A stretch of DNA of 64,000 nt from JAMXLO01 sp963812505. Its GTDB lineage: Bacteria > Pseudomonadota > Alphaproteobacteria > Acetobacterales > Acetobacteraceae. Below are positions 28,240 to 37,690 of this stretch, piece by piece. The translations under genes and the position numbers were made by a program. The stretch is taken from contig CAWEVM010000026.1 in NCBI GenBank assembly GCA_963812505.1, positions 98,827 to 162,826 on the forward strand, written 5' to 3'. Each line of letters opens with the position of its first letter. The stretch's first letter is position 1. The notes below the pieces were generated by a model that was not told where the DNA came from, did no database searches, and saw nothing but the letters and a program-made list of their open reading frames with translations.

Positions 28240-28962
28240 TTGCGCTGGGTGGCTCTGGTAGCACTTGCCGCCATGCTCGCCGTCGCCAGCGTGGCGCGCG
28301 CGCAAACCCTCGAGCAGCAGCGGGAGTGGTGCGAGGACGTCAGTGATCCAGACCATGCCGTCGACGGCTGTACGGCGGTCATTGAGTCAGGCACCGGGTC
28401 GCTGGAGGTGAAGTCGGTCGCCTTCAACAATCGGGGCTACGCCTACTCAAGGAAGGGCGAATACGACCGTGCGATCGCCGATTTCGACCAGGCCATCCGG
28501 CTCGATCCGGAGATCGCGCTGGCCTTCATCAATCGCGGAGACGCCTATGCCGCGATCGGGCAATACAGCCGTGCGATCGGCGATCTCGACCAGGCCATCC
28601 GGATCGATCCCAGTTCTCCCACTGCGTTCAACGATCGTTGTTGGACCCGTGCGCTGAGTGGGGCATTGCCCGAGGCCTTGGCCGACTGTGACGAGTCGTT
28701 GAGGCTGCGCCCCAACGCGCCGGTCACCCTCGACAGCCGCGGCTTCGTCTACCTCAAGCTCGATCGTCCGGAGCAGGCCATTGCCGACTACGACGCCGCT
28801 CTCGCACAGAGGCCCACATCGGCGAGTTCACTCTATGGCAGGGGTCTGGCCTATCTGCGCCAGCAGAACACGGCCAATGGCGCGCGGGACATTGACGCTG
28901 CCAAACGGATCAACCCTGACATCGCAGCGAAATTTCAACGCTGGGGCCTGGCCGCTCCCTGA
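28240..28962 (+). CDS. Exported tetratricopeptide repeat protein (TTG start)
   Basis: A 240-residue protein. TTG at 28240 is chosen because AGGAGG lies 5 nt upstream and it gives a proper signal peptide (RWVALVALAAMLAVASVARA). An in-frame GTG at 28183 would add 19 residues. The mature part has four to five TPR units (AFNNRGYAYSRKGEYDRAIADFDQAI and repeats), which mediate protein contacts. Two cysteines early (WCEDV, GCTAV) may form a disulfide in the periplasm. Partner unknown. Confidence 0.85.
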   Translation: MRWVALVALAAMLAVASVARAQTLEQQREWCEDVSDPDHAVDGCTAVIESGTGSLEVKSVAFNNRGYAYSRKGEYDRAIADFDQAIRLDPEIALAFINRGDAYAAIGQYSRAIGDLDQAIRIDPSSPTAFNDRCWTRALSGALPEALADCDESLRLRPNAPVTLDSRGFVYLKLDRPEQAIADYDAALAQRPTSASSLYGRGLAYLRQQNTANGARDIDAAKRINPDIAAKFQRWGLAAP

Positions 28963-29152
28963 GGCGAGCGGCGACTTGTGCTCCATCAGCGCCGACATGT
29001 TGAGATAGCTGACCGAGCCAGCCAATCTCTGCCATGAGCGACCCGCAATGCCGTGGCGTCCTCACGCTGATCGGCCTTGCGCGCCGCGTCCCGGTTGCGC
29101 ATGTTTCAGCGCGGCCGTGGCGGTGCCGCGGGAAGCCTGGAGCAAGCCACAG

Positions 29153-29959
29153 ATGGACGGTGGGACCGACGCACGACGCATAACAATCCATGCCCGGGAG
29201 GATTTCGTCGGGATGCGTGCCGCAGGCCGTCTGGCGGCCGAGGCGCTGGACATGATCACCGAGCATGTGCGGCCGGGCGTCGCCACCGGAACGCTCGACA
29301 CACTGTGCCACGAGTTCATCGTCGCGCACGACGCCGTGCCGGCGCCGCTCAACTACCGCGGCTATCCGAAGTCGATCTGCACCTCGATCAACCATGTCGT
29401 GTGCCATGGCATTCCGGGCGAGCGGAAGCTGGAGAACGGCGACATCCTGAATATCGACGTCACCGTGATCCTGAATGGCTGGCACGGCGATTCCTCGCGC
29501 ATGTATGTCGCTGGCACCGCCTCGACGCGGGCGCGCAACCTGATGGACGTGACCTACGAGGCGATGATGCGCGGCGTCCGCGCGGTGAAGCCTGGCGTGA
29601 CCCTGGGCGACATCGGCCATGTGATCCAGAACTATGTGGAAGGCCAGCGCTTCAGCGTTGTGCGAGACTTCTGCGGCCACGGCATCGGGAGGCGCTTCCA
29701 CGAACCCCCGAACGTGCTGCATTTTGGCCGCCCCGGCGAAGGACCGGTGCTGCGGCCCGGCATGTTCTTCACGATCGAGCCGATGGTGAACGCCGGCCGC
29801 CCCGAGGTGAAGATACTGGACGACGGCTGGACCGCGGTGACGCGCGACCGCAGCCTCTCGGCGCAGTTCGAGCACATGATCGGGGTAACCGAGAAGGGCT
29901 GCGAGATCTTCACGCTGTCGCCGTCGGGGTTCAGCAAGCCGCCCTACGGCACAGACTGA
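29153..29959 (+). CDS. map: Methionine aminopeptidase, type I
   Basis: A 268-residue metallo-aminopeptidase that removes initiator methionine. All metal ligands are present: Asp102, Asp113, His176, Glu209 and Glu240. The start at 29153 (MDGGTDARR) has GGAG 11 nt upstream; longer starts add unconserved residues. A cupin gene follows in the same direction. Confidence 0.94.
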   Translation: MDGGTDARRITIHAREDFVGMRAAGRLAAEALDMITEHVRPGVATGTLDTLCHEFIVAHDAVPAPLNYRGYPKSICTSINHVVCHGIPGERKLENGDILNIDVTVILNGWHGDSSRMYVAGTASTRARNLMDVTYEAMMRGVRAVKPGVTLGDIGHVIQNYVEGQRFSVVRDFCGHGIGRRFHEPPNVLHFGRPGEGPVLRPGMFFTIEPMVNAGRPEVKILDDGWTAVTRDRSLSAQFEHMIGVTEKGCEIFTLSPSGFSKPPYGTD

Positions 29960-30025
29960 AGCCCCCCTCTGGTCCCGCGCTGGCAGGCCATCTAGGCTGC
30001 CAGTTCGAATGCCAGGAGGGACGCC

Positions 30026-30436
30026 ATGAACGACCAGACCATGACCATGCCGAGCATGAAGGTTGCCGTCGCCAGCAAGGAGAATGCGAACTACGTCGCT
30101 GGCCGCCGCGCCTTCTTCAAGTACCGCGATCTCGGCGTGACCGAGGGGACCAACGGCTTCATGCGCGCCCAGGTCACTTCTGCCGCGCAGGGGATGTCGA
30201 AGCCAACCGGTTGGCACGTCCACAAATGCCAGGCGCAGCTAGTGTATATCCTGAGCGGCTGGGTGGACCTGGAGTTCGCCGACCGCAAGGTGCGCGTCAA
30301 CGCCGGCGACTCGATCATGATCCCCGGTAACACGCCGCACAACGAGACCGGCACTTCGGACACGTTCGAGCTGCTGGAGGTGTCGGTTCCCGCCGAAATG
30401 GGCACCGAGCCCTGCGATCCGCCACCGGGGCATTAA
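30026..30436 (+). CDS. Cupin domain protein
   Basis: A 136-residue single-domain cupin. Motif 1 is GWHVHKCQAQLVYILSG (HxH...), motif 2 GDSIMIPGNTPHNE with the third histidine, so a metal site is probable. AGGAGG lies about 9 nt before the ATG. Function unknown; sugar or small-molecule binding, dioxygenase or regulatory roles exist in the family. Confidence 0.8.
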   Translation: MNDQTMTMPSMKVAVASKENANYVAGRRAFFKYRDLGVTEGTNGFMRAQVTSAAQGMSKPTGWHVHKCQAQLVYILSGWVDLEFADRKVRVNAGDSIMIPGNTPHNETGTSDTFELLEVSVPAEMGTEPCDPPPGH

Positions 30437-30470
30437 CCTCGGTTCAAGCTGAGTCCCTCACTCTCGGGGG

Positions 30471-31220
30471 GTGGCAACCACGCAATTCACCGAGGGGGTT
30501 GATCTGTTCGACGCGACGCTGACGGACACGGCAGCGCGATCGGTTGGCGTCGACGGCCATCGTGGGCGGTTGCGCGAGCGTCTGCTGACCGCAGGGCCGG
30601 ACGCGCTGGCTGACCATGAGATGCTGGAGATTGTGCTGTTCGCCATGCCGCGGCGGGACACCAAGCCGGTTGCCCGCGCGCTGCTGTCGCGTTTCGGCAG
30701 CTTCGCGCGGGTGATCACTGCCTCGGTCCCGGACCTGCTGTCAGTCGACGGGCTCGGCGAGGCAGGCGTGGCGGCGCTGAAATCTGTGCAGGCCGCGGCG
30801 CTGCGCCTGCTGCGCGCCGAGGTTGTCGATCAGCCGGTGTTGACCAACTGGGAACGGCTGACGGCCTATCTCAGCGCGGAGCTGTCGCGCGAGCGCATCG
30901 AGCAGTTCCGTGTGCTGTTCCTCGATAGCCGCAACCGGCTGCTGGCGGACGAGGCGCAGCAGCGCGGCACGGTGAACCACACTCCGGTCTATCCGCGAGA
31001 GGTGGCCAAGCGCGCGCTGGAGCTACACGCCACCGCCCTGATCCTGGTGCACAACCACCCAAGCGGCGATCCGACGCCATCACGCGACGACATAGTGATG
31101 ACCGAGCAGATCAGGGTGGCCGCGGCTGCGTTGTCGATCGCTCTGCATGACCACATCATCGTAGGGAACGGCCGGTGGCTGAGTTTCCGGAGAGAGGGGC
31201 TGCTGGTCGATAAGATCTGA
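30471..31220 (+). CDS. radC: RadC family JAB1/MPN-domain protein
   Basis: A 249-residue RadC protein with GTG start. N-terminal helix-hairpin-helix region (DHEMLEIVLF...LSVDGLGEAGVAALK), C-terminal JAMM metal motif HNHPSGDPTPSRDD with the upstream glutamate. The role in DNA repair, once assumed, is doubtful; the metalloprotease-like fold is clear. Confidence 0.92.
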   Translation: MATTQFTEGVDLFDATLTDTAARSVGVDGHRGRLRERLLTAGPDALADHEMLEIVLFAMPRRDTKPVARALLSRFGSFARVITASVPDLLSVDGLGEAGVAALKSVQAAALRLLRAEVVDQPVLTNWERLTAYLSAELSRERIEQFRVLFLDSRNRLLADEAQQRGTVNHTPVYPREVAKRALELHATALILVHNHPSGDPTPSRDDIVMTEQIRVAAAALSIALHDHIIVGNGRWLSFRREGLLVDKI

Positions 31221-31337
31221 CGCTCGGCGGTTGGATCGTGCCCGATACCCCACGCCAACAACTCGCAGCGAAGGACTTTCTCAGCATGGAGAAGAGAAGG
31301 CCGAACCCACCGCAAGAGGCTGCGGTGGCCAGGTCAG

Positions 31338-32174
31338 TTACGGCCGGTCGCCGGCGAGCGTGATGCGCTGCATGACGCGGCGCTGCCCGTGGTAGTCGTT
31401 CACCGCGTAGTGCTGCACACAGCGATTGTCCCAGATCGCCAGAGAGCCCGGCGTCCAGTGGAAGCGGCAGGTAAACTCAGGACGGATCTGATGGCGGAAC
31501 AGGAACTCCAGCAGCCGTGCACTTTCCTCCACGGTCATGCCGGCGAAGCCGACGGTGTGCGCGCGATTGACGTAGAGCGCCTTGCGTCCGGTCTCCCGAT
31601 GCGTGCGCACCGCCGGATGCTCGGCCTCCAGCAGCTTGCGTGCCTCTGCGCTGCCGTCGGATCGGATGCGGTCCTCGCGCGTTCTGCTTGCATCGGCCTT
31701 GGCCGAACTGGACACGCCACGCAGGCCTGCCAATAGTCCACGCAGCTTCTCGGACAGCGTCTCGTAGGCGAGATACTGATTGGCGAACAGCGTGTCGCCG
31801 CCGGCCTCCGGCACTTCCCGCGCGACCAGCAGCGTCGCCATCGGCGGCTCCTGGAGATAGGTCGTATCCGAATGCCAGACCCCGCCGAAGTTGACCGTCT
31901 CGTGCTCCAGCTTGGCGACGTTGATGATCTCGGGGAAACCCTCGATGCCCTTGACGAATGGGTATTCGATCGGCGTGCCGAAACGCCGCGCCAGTGCCAG
32001 GAAGCGTTTTGGCGGCAGATCCTGGTCACGGAAGAAGATCACGAGGTGATCGAGCAGCGCCTGACGAATCGCACCGATCGTCGCGTCGGTCAGCTCTTCC
32101 GCGAGATCGACGCCGCGCAGCTCGGCGCCAAGCGCACCGGCGATCGGCTTGATCTCGAACGGCACGTTGCGCAT
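31338..32174 (-). CDS. TauD/TfdA family dioxygenase (second copy)
   Basis: A 278-residue iron/2-oxoglutarate oxygenase. His101-x-Asp103 (WHSDTT) and His255 (CVQHYA) form the iron triad; GDRP closes the 2-oxoglutarate site. Clearly homologous to the protein at 11.2 kb but not a recent duplicate. It sits between radC and an Nramp-like transporter on the same strand as the latter. Substrate unknown. Confidence 0.9.
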   Translation of the reverse strand: MRNVPFEIKPIAGALGAELRGVDLAEELTDATIGAIRQALLDHLVIFFRDQDLPPKRFLALARRFGTPIEYPFVKGIEGFPEIINVAKLEHETVNFGGVWHSDTTYLQEPPMATLLVAREVPEAGGDTLFANQYLAYETLSEKLRGLLAGLRGVSSSAKADASRTREDRIRSDGSAEARKLLEAEHPAVRTHRETGRKALYVNRAHTVGFAGMTVEESARLLEFLFRHQIRPEFTCRFHWTPGSLAIWDNRCVQHYAVNDYHGQRRVMQRITLAGDRP

Positions 32175-32205
32175 GCATTGCCTCCAGCTTCGCTGCCCGT
32201 TGAGT

Positions 32206-33429
32206 CTAGTCCAGCAGGCCGATCCCGAAAATGGCGCCCAACACCGCGGTTGTGCCGGTGAGACTGAACACAGCCACCACCAGCCACAGATAAGGTCCCC
32301 TCGGTCGATGCGGTGGCGGTAACGCCTTCATCGCGAGAGCAGCCAGCATCCCAAGCACGGCAGGCAGCATCAATGCGTTCATCACCTGCACGCCGATGTT
32401 GAGTGCCACCAGGTTCGGCCACAGCGCCACAACGACCGTGGCGCTCGCGACCATCAGCAGATAACCGCCATAGAACCATCGCACCCGCAGCGGATGCTGC
32501 TCGAGCGTGTGGCGGTAGCCGGTCACCTCGCCGAGGCCCCAGGCGAACCCGAGAGAACAGACGATTGCCGCCACTATACCGGCGCCGAGTACGCCGGCAC
32601 TGAACACGAACCGCCCGGGGCCGATGCCGAGATAGGGGGTAAGCGCCTTACTCATGTCGCCGACCGAATGCAGTGTGACGCCCTTGCCGCCCAGGGTGGC
32701 GGCGCAGGCGATCAGCACCGCGGCCATCACAAGCTGAGTGACCACCGCGCCGATGGCCGTGTCGGATCGTGCTATCGCGTAATGTTCCGCCGCAAGTTTC
32801 TTGTCGGCGATTGCTGACTGCTGATAGAACAGCATCCATGGCATCACGACTGAGCCAATATTGGCCGCGCTCAGATAGAGGTAGTCCCTGTCGCCATAGG
32901 CGATGTCGAGACTGCCGCTGAGCATCTCGTGCACGTTGGGCCGCGCTGCCCAGGCGACGAAAAAGAACGCCAGTTCGAACAGCCCGATCGCGATAGCCGC
33001 GCGTTCCACAGTACGATGCGAGCGAGTGATCATCACGGCGAGCAGCCCGATCGCGCCGACCGGCAGCGTAACAATGCGCGGCAGTCCGTACAGTTCGCCA
33101 ATGCCCGCGACCCCGGCGAATTCGGTGAGCAGCGCCCCCAACGTGGCGATGGCGAGGCCGGCGACGGACAGCCAGGCCCAGAACGGCCCGAACGTCGCGC
33201 GGATGAGTTCGCCGTGGCCACGGCCGGTGAGGATGCCGAGCCGGACGGTGAGTTCCTGCACGATGTAGAGGATCGGTATCAGCAGGAACTGCAAGCCAAG
33301 GAGCCGGTAGCCCCATTGCACGCCGGATTGGCCGGCGGTGATTACGGATCCGACATCGCTGTCGGCCAGCATGACCACGAGGCCGGGGCCGAACACGGCG
33401 AGAAGGCGCGCACGCGTACCGCCTAGCAT
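32206..33429 (-). CDS. Nramp-family-like inner-membrane transporter with altered metal motifs
   Basis: A 407-residue, 11-TM protein of the Nramp superfamily. TM1 has SDVGS (Asp25, Ser28) where divalent metal Nramps have DPGN, and TM6 has MPW (196-198) in place of MPH. The aspartate and methionine are retained, the asparagine and histidine are not. Nramp-related magnesium or other non-canonical transporters also differ at these sites, so the substrate should not be called manganese or iron. The promoter lies back-to-back with cysS. Confidence 0.82.
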   Translation of the reverse strand: MLGGTRARLLAVFGPGLVVMLADSDVGSVITAGQSGVQWGYRLLGLQFLLIPILYIVQELTVRLGILTGRGHGELIRATFGPFWAWLSVAGLAIATLGALLTEFAGVAGIGELYGLPRIVTLPVGAIGLLAVMITRSHRTVERAAIAIGLFELAFFFVAWAARPNVHEMLSGSLDIAYGDRDYLYLSAANIGSVVMPWMLFYQQSAIADKKLAAEHYAIARSDTAIGAVVTQLVMAAVLIACAATLGGKGVTLHSVGDMSKALTPYLGIGPGRFVFSAGVLGAGIVAAIVCSLGFAWGLGEVTGYRHTLEQHPLRVRWFYGGYLLMVASATVVVALWPNLVALNIGVQVMNALMLPAVLGMLAALAMKALPPPHRPRGPYLWLVVAVFSLTGTTAVLGAIFGIGLLD

Positions 33430-33481
33430 TGATTCACCGGCCGGTTTGGCCGAGAAGACCGCTTACCTGGAGAAGGAACCC

Positions 33482-34831
33482 ATGCACGCGCTCTTTCTGC
33501 ACAACAGCCTGAGCCGCCGCAAGGAGCGCTTCGCACCGCTCGAGCCGCAGCGTGTGCGGATGTACGTGTGTGGCATGACCGTGTACGATCTGGCGCATAT
33601 CGGCAACGCGCGCACCATGGTGGTGTTCGACGTGCTGACCCGGCTGCTGCGCGTGCTGTATCCGCACGTGACCTACGTGCGCAACATCACCGACGTGGAC
33701 GACAAGATCAACGCGCGCGCGAAGCAGAGCGGCGAGCCGATCGCTTCGATCACTGCGCGGACCGCGGCGGACTTCCATGCCGACATGGCGGCGCTTGGCG
33801 TTCTGCCGCCAGATGAGGAGCCTCGCGCGACGCAGCATGTCCCCGAGATGATCGAGATCATCGAACGCCTGATCGCCGCCGGTCATGCCTATGCGGCGGA
33901 GGGGCATGTGCTGTTCTCTGTGCCGAGTTTCAGGGCGTATGGACATCTGTCCGGACGCAGCCCAGACGAGCTGCTGGCCGGGGCTCGCATCGATGTCGCA
34001 CCGTACAAGCGCGATCCAGGTGACTTCGTGCTGTGGAAGCCGTCGACGCCCGATCTACCTGGTTGGGAAAGCCCTTGGGGTCGCGGGCGGCCGGGCTGGC
34101 ACATCGAGTGCAGCGCGATGTCGTGGCGCTATCTCGGCGAGACCTTCGACATCCATGGTGGCGGTACGGATCTGATCTTCCCGCATCATGAGAACGAGGT
34201 GGCGCAGAGCGTCTGCGCATTTCCCGGCAGTCACTTCGCGCGCTATTGGGTGCACAGTGGCATGCTGAACGTGAACGGCGAGAAGATGGCGAAGAGTGCC
34301 GGGAACTTCTTCACCATTCGCGATGTATTGGCCAAGGCGCCCGCCGAGGCAGTGCGGCTTTCGTTGATCCGCACGCATTACCGCTCAACGCCGGATTTCT
34401 CGGACGCGGCACTGGCGGAGGCAACGCGTGAGCTCGACCGCTTCTATCGCGCGCTGGAGCGTTATCCGGACATTCCGGCTGTCGATGTGCCGGCACCGGT
34501 GATGGAGGCGTTGTGCGATGATCTGAATACGCCGCTCGCGCTGTCAGCGATGCATGCGTTGGCGGACCGTGCCTTCGCGGGCGATTTCGATGCCGCTTGC
34601 GGCTTGCGCGCGGCAGGGCAGGTGATGGGTCTGCTGCAGCGGGAAGCGCAGGATTGGTTCAGGGGCGGCACAGATGAGGTCGTCGCCATCGAGGCGGCGA
34701 TCGCTGAGAGACTTGCCGCGCGCAAGACACGCGATTTCGCGCGCGCCGATGCCATCCGTGCCGAATGGGCGGCCAAGGGGATTGCGTTCGAGGACGGACC
34801 ACAGGGCACCACCTGGCGGCGCGCGAACTGA
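33482..34831 (+). CDS. cysS: Cysteinyl-tRNA synthetase
   Basis: A 449-residue class I synthetase. Zinc/cysteine pocket: MYVCGMTVYD, WHIECSAM and HHENE; HIGH-like HIGNAR; KMSKS-like KMAKS. The start at 33482 (MHALFLHN) has GGAGAAGGAA upstream; the longer frame to 33338 runs over the opposite gene. The stop overlaps the next gene by one base (TGATG). Confidence 0.96.
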   Translation: MHALFLHNSLSRRKERFAPLEPQRVRMYVCGMTVYDLAHIGNARTMVVFDVLTRLLRVLYPHVTYVRNITDVDDKINARAKQSGEPIASITARTAADFHADMAALGVLPPDEEPRATQHVPEMIEIIERLIAAGHAYAAEGHVLFSVPSFRAYGHLSGRSPDELLAGARIDVAPYKRDPGDFVLWKPSTPDLPGWESPWGRGRPGWHIECSAMSWRYLGETFDIHGGGTDLIFPHHENEVAQSVCAFPGSHFARYWVHSGMLNVNGEKMAKSAGNFFTIRDVLAKAPAEAVRLSLIRTHYRSTPDFSDAALAEATRELDRFYRALERYPDIPAVDVPAPVMEALCDDLNTPLALSAMHALADRAFAGDFDAACGLRAAGQVMGLLQREAQDWFRGGTDEVVAIEAAIAERLAARKTRDFARADAIRAEWAAKGIAFEDGPQGTTWRRAN

Positions 34832-35622
34832 TGACCGGCCGCGATGGGGGCGCGGAGCTTGAACCGATCGCCAGCTCACCTGTCGTCATCCTGGTGCGGC
34901 CGCAGCTTGCCGACAACATCGGTGCCTGCGCACGCGCCATGGCGAACGGTGGGCTGTTCTACCTGCGCCTGGTCGCGCCGCGCGACGGCTGGCCGCAGGA
35001 GAAGGCGTGGCGCAATGCATCCGGCGCCGATCGCATTCTCGATGCGGCGACGGTGTTCCCATCGGTGCCGGATGCAGTCGCCGATCTGCATCGCGTCTTT
35101 GCCACGTGTCCCCGTCCCCGCCACATCATCAAGCCAGTGCTGACCGCGCGCGGCGCCGCCACTGAACTCCACGAAATCGCTGCGCGCAGTCTACGAGCCG
35201 GCATACTGTTCGGCCCGGAGCGCGCCGGACTCGACAACGACGACATGGCGCAGGCCGATGCGCTGGTGCGCTATCCGCTCAATCCGGCGTTCATGTCGCT
35301 CAATCTGGCCCAGGCCGTGATGGTGCTGGCCTACGAATGGTGGACTGTCGCGGAGGCGACTCCGCCGCGTGAGCTGATGACCAACGAGACGCATGTAGCG
35401 ACCAAGGCGGAGTTAGAGAACTTTCTCACTCATCTGATCGATCAGCTCGACGCGTGCGGTTTTCTGCGCAATCTGCCAAAGCGTCCGGGCATGGTGCGCA
35501 CCATTCGTCACTTCTTCCAGCGCGGCGAAGTCACCGAGCAGGAACTGCGTACCCTGCATGGTATCGTGACGGAACTTGCCATTGGCCGCCGGCAGATGGG
35601 ACGACTGGAAGACGCGGATTAG
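34831..35622 (+). CDS. TrmH/TrmJ-family RNA methyltransferase (SPOUT)
   Basis: A 263-residue SPOUT methyltransferase. Seen: VRPQLADNIGACARAMANGG (motif 1), LFGPERAGLDNDDM (motif 2) and MSLNLAQAVMVLAYEWW (motif 3), all typical of TrmJ, which 2'-O-methylates position 32 of tRNAs. The extra C-terminal domain also suits TrmJ. Translationally coupled to cysS. Confidence 0.9.
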   Translation: MTGRDGGAELEPIASSPVVILVRPQLADNIGACARAMANGGLFYLRLVAPRDGWPQEKAWRNASGADRILDAATVFPSVPDAVADLHRVFATCPRPRHIIKPVLTARGAATELHEIAARSLRAGILFGPERAGLDNDDMAQADALVRYPLNPAFMSLNLAQAVMVLAYEWWTVAEATPPRELMTNETHVATKAELENFLTHLIDQLDACGFLRNLPKRPGMVRTIRHFFQRGEVTEQELRTLHGIVTELAIGRRQMGRLEDAD

Positions 35623-35634
35623 TCGCCCGACGGC

Positions 35635-36000
35635 TTACTTGCCCGATTGGGCGACGGACAACAGGCGCTGCTTCAGTGACGGATCGGCCTGAGCCATCTG
35701 GATCGCCTGCTGGTACTGCTGCACCGACAATCCCTGATCGCTGATCGCCTTCACCATTTCGTTCTTCGCCTGATCGTCCAGTGTCCCCTGCTGCTGTGGC
35801 GCCATCGACTGGGCACGCTGTGAATATTGCTGACGGATCTCTGCCACATTCCGCAGTGCCACACCGACCTTATGCACCATGGCATCGGACATCTGGCTCG
35901 GCTGCGACGTCACTCCCGGCGTCTGCTGTGCTATTGCGGGAAGCGCAGCAGATGCCGTCAGCAGGGCTGCCGCAACGGCAACCACTCGAGACGCTTTCAT
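35635..36000 (-). CDS. Exported DUF4168 protein
   Basis: A 121-residue protein with a signal peptide (MKASRVVAVAAALLTASAALPAIAQ) and a C-terminal DUF4168 domain (ISDQGLSVQQYQQAIQMAQADPSLKQRLLS). Function unknown. AAGGGGA before the ATG at 36000. A paralogue without signal peptide lies immediately upstream. Confidence 0.8.
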   Translation of the reverse strand: MKASRVVAVAAALLTASAALPAIAQQTPGVTSQPSQMSDAMVHKVGVALRNVAEIRQQYSQRAQSMAPQQQGTLDDQAKNEMVKAISDQGLSVQQYQQAIQMAQADPSLKQRLLSVAQSGK

Positions 36001-36029
36001 TGATTTTCCCCTTGTTATGGCTGGCTGGA

Positions 36030-36344
36030 TCAACTGGACCGGCAGGCGACCAGGACGCGTTCCTCCAGATCAGGATCCGCCTGTGCACCGGCGATCACCT
36101 CGTTATATTCCGCCACGGTCAGGCCCTGATCACCGATGACGCGAACCGCCGCGGTCTCAACCTGACCGGCGAGATTTTGCCGTTCCTCTTCGGTTTGCGC
36201 TGTCGCCATGTTCTCTTCCAAGGAATGGCGTAGCTTCACAATCTCCACGACCGCCTTGCCGACCTGCGATACGACCTGATCGGATACATCGCCGCTCTGC
36301 AAACTTCCGTCGCGCCGTGGCGTGCTCGAGGTGCTTTTCGCCAT
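36030..36344 (-). CDS. DUF4168-like protein without signal peptide
   Basis: A 104-residue protein with the same C-terminal module as the downstream neighbour (VIGDQGLTVAEYNEVIAGAQADPDLEERVL). The N-terminal 25 residues are polar and not a signal sequence, so it is probably cytoplasmic. The tandem pair suggests duplication followed by loss or gain of the export signal. Function unknown. Confidence 0.75.
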   Translation of the reverse strand: MAKSTSSTPRRDGSLQSGDVSDQVVSQVGKAVVEIVKLRHSLEENMATAQTEEERQNLAGQVETAAVRVIGDQGLTVAEYNEVIAGAQADPDLEERVLVACRSS

Positions 36345-36500
36345 GGGTGTCTCCCTTCAGATTCTGCTCGTGCAGCGAACGCAAAACCGCGTGCTGCCCC
36401 ATCGACCTCGATGGTCGCCGGAAGCTTGGGACGACCGACTCCCGATCAAGGGGGGTGCGCGATCGGTAATGTCGCTCAGCGGATCGTGAAGCGCGGCGGT

Positions 36501-37493
36501 TCAGCGTGCGCAGTCGATCACAACCGTGCCGACCTTGTCGCCGCGCTCCACAGCCTCGTGAGCCGCCGCGGCCTCATACAATGGGAATTGCGCGGCAACC
36601 GACAGAATACGCTGCCCGCTTGCGATCCAGTTCGCCATGTCGCTTTGTGCGCGCTTGCGTGCCGGGTGCGGCGTGCCGGGGAGTGACATCGGATACAGCG
36701 AGATGTTCCTCTGCATCAGTTCACCGACAGGCAGCCGTGGCGTGCGGTCGCCGTTCGACGCATAGATCGCGATGCTCCCGTTGGCCCGCACGCAGCGCAG
36801 GGTCGCCGCGAGGTTGCCGCCGAAATCCACATCCACCACGTGATCGACGCCTTCACCGCCCGTGATGTCGCGCACGCGTGCGGCGACGTCCTGGTTGCGA
36901 TAGTTGATGACGTGATTGGCGCCGCCGGCGCGGGCACGTTCGGCCTTTGCCTCGGAGCTGACGGTGGCGATCACCGTGGCGCCCGCCCACCTGGCAAGCT
37001 GCACCGCGTAGTGCCCGACAGCACCCGCGGCACCGGTCACCAGCAGTGTGCGGCCCTGCACCGGACCGCCAGCGAACACACAATAATGCGCGGTCATTCC
37101 GGGGATGCCGAGGGTAGCGCCCTCGGCGAACGAGACGCGCTCGGGCAGCGGCATCACCAGATCGACATTCAGTGCGATGAATTCCGCCGCGGTGCCCATC
37201 CAGCGGCCGTTGCGCTGACCGTTGTACAGCCAGACGCGGCGGCCGACCCAACTTTCCGGCACCATTGGTCCGACGCGATCCACCACGCCAGCGCCATCGC
37301 TGCACGTGACAACGCGTGGATATTCCAGCGCCGGTGCGGGCCCGCGGCGACGGCCGGCGTCGGACGGGTTCACGCCCGCGGCTTCGAGCCTCACGCGGAC
37401 TTCGTAGTTGCCCGGCTCCGGCGTCGGTAGTTCGCCGCACACCAGGACTTCATTCGCCGGTCCTTGCCGGTCGTACCAGACGGCGCGCATCAT
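36501..37493 (-). CDS. NADPH:quinone reductase/zinc-independent alcohol dehydrogenase-like (MDR)
   Basis: A 330-residue medium-chain reductase. Seen: Rossmann motif VTGAAGAVGHYAVQLA, GVNPSDAGRRRG, and ISLYPMSL; no structural or catalytic zinc cysteine sets, so it belongs to the quinone oxidoreductase branch. GAGGAG lies 6 nt before ATG 37493. Substrate unknown. Confidence 0.88.
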   Translation of the reverse strand: MMRAVWYDRQGPANEVLVCGELPTPEPGNYEVRVRLEAAGVNPSDAGRRRGPAPALEYPRVVTCSDGAGVVDRVGPMVPESWVGRRVWLYNGQRNGRWMGTAAEFIALNVDLVMPLPERVSFAEGATLGIPGMTAHYCVFAGGPVQGRTLLVTGAAGAVGHYAVQLARWAGATVIATVSSEAKAERARAGGANHVINYRNQDVAARVRDITGGEGVDHVVDVDFGGNLAATLRCVRANGSIAIYASNGDRTPRLPVGELMQRNISLYPMSLPGTPHPARKRAQSDMANWIASGQRILSVAAQFPLYEAAAAHEAVERGDKVGTVVIDCAR

Positions 37494-37548
37494 CCGGTCT
37501 CCTCGATCATTGGAACTATGAGGGCATTGGTGGCATGAGGGTGAACCA

Positions 37549-37682
37549 ATGAGCGGACAACGCAACCCGGTGCTGACGGGTGGCTGTCAGTGCGGCGCGG
37601 TGTGCTATGCGCTGTATGCCAAGGTATGCCAAGCCAGATCGTGTCGGCATCTGTCATTGCCGCATGTGTGTGCTGGGACAGA
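37549..37682 (+). pseudogene. Broken GFA-family gene (CENP-V/glutathione-dependent formaldehyde-activating fold)
   Basis: The first 22 codons (MSGQRNPVLTGGCQCGAVCYALYAK) match the intact GFA gene at 41372 at both protein and base level. A 10-bp tandem duplication (TATGCCAAGG, 37615-37624, followed by TATGCCAAGC) shifts the frame; downstream bases still match the intact copy (GTGTCGGCATCTGTCATTGC) until a second insertion near 37669, after which similarity ends. The gene is therefore dead. Confidence 0.8.
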
Positions 37683-37690
37683 AGTGAACC

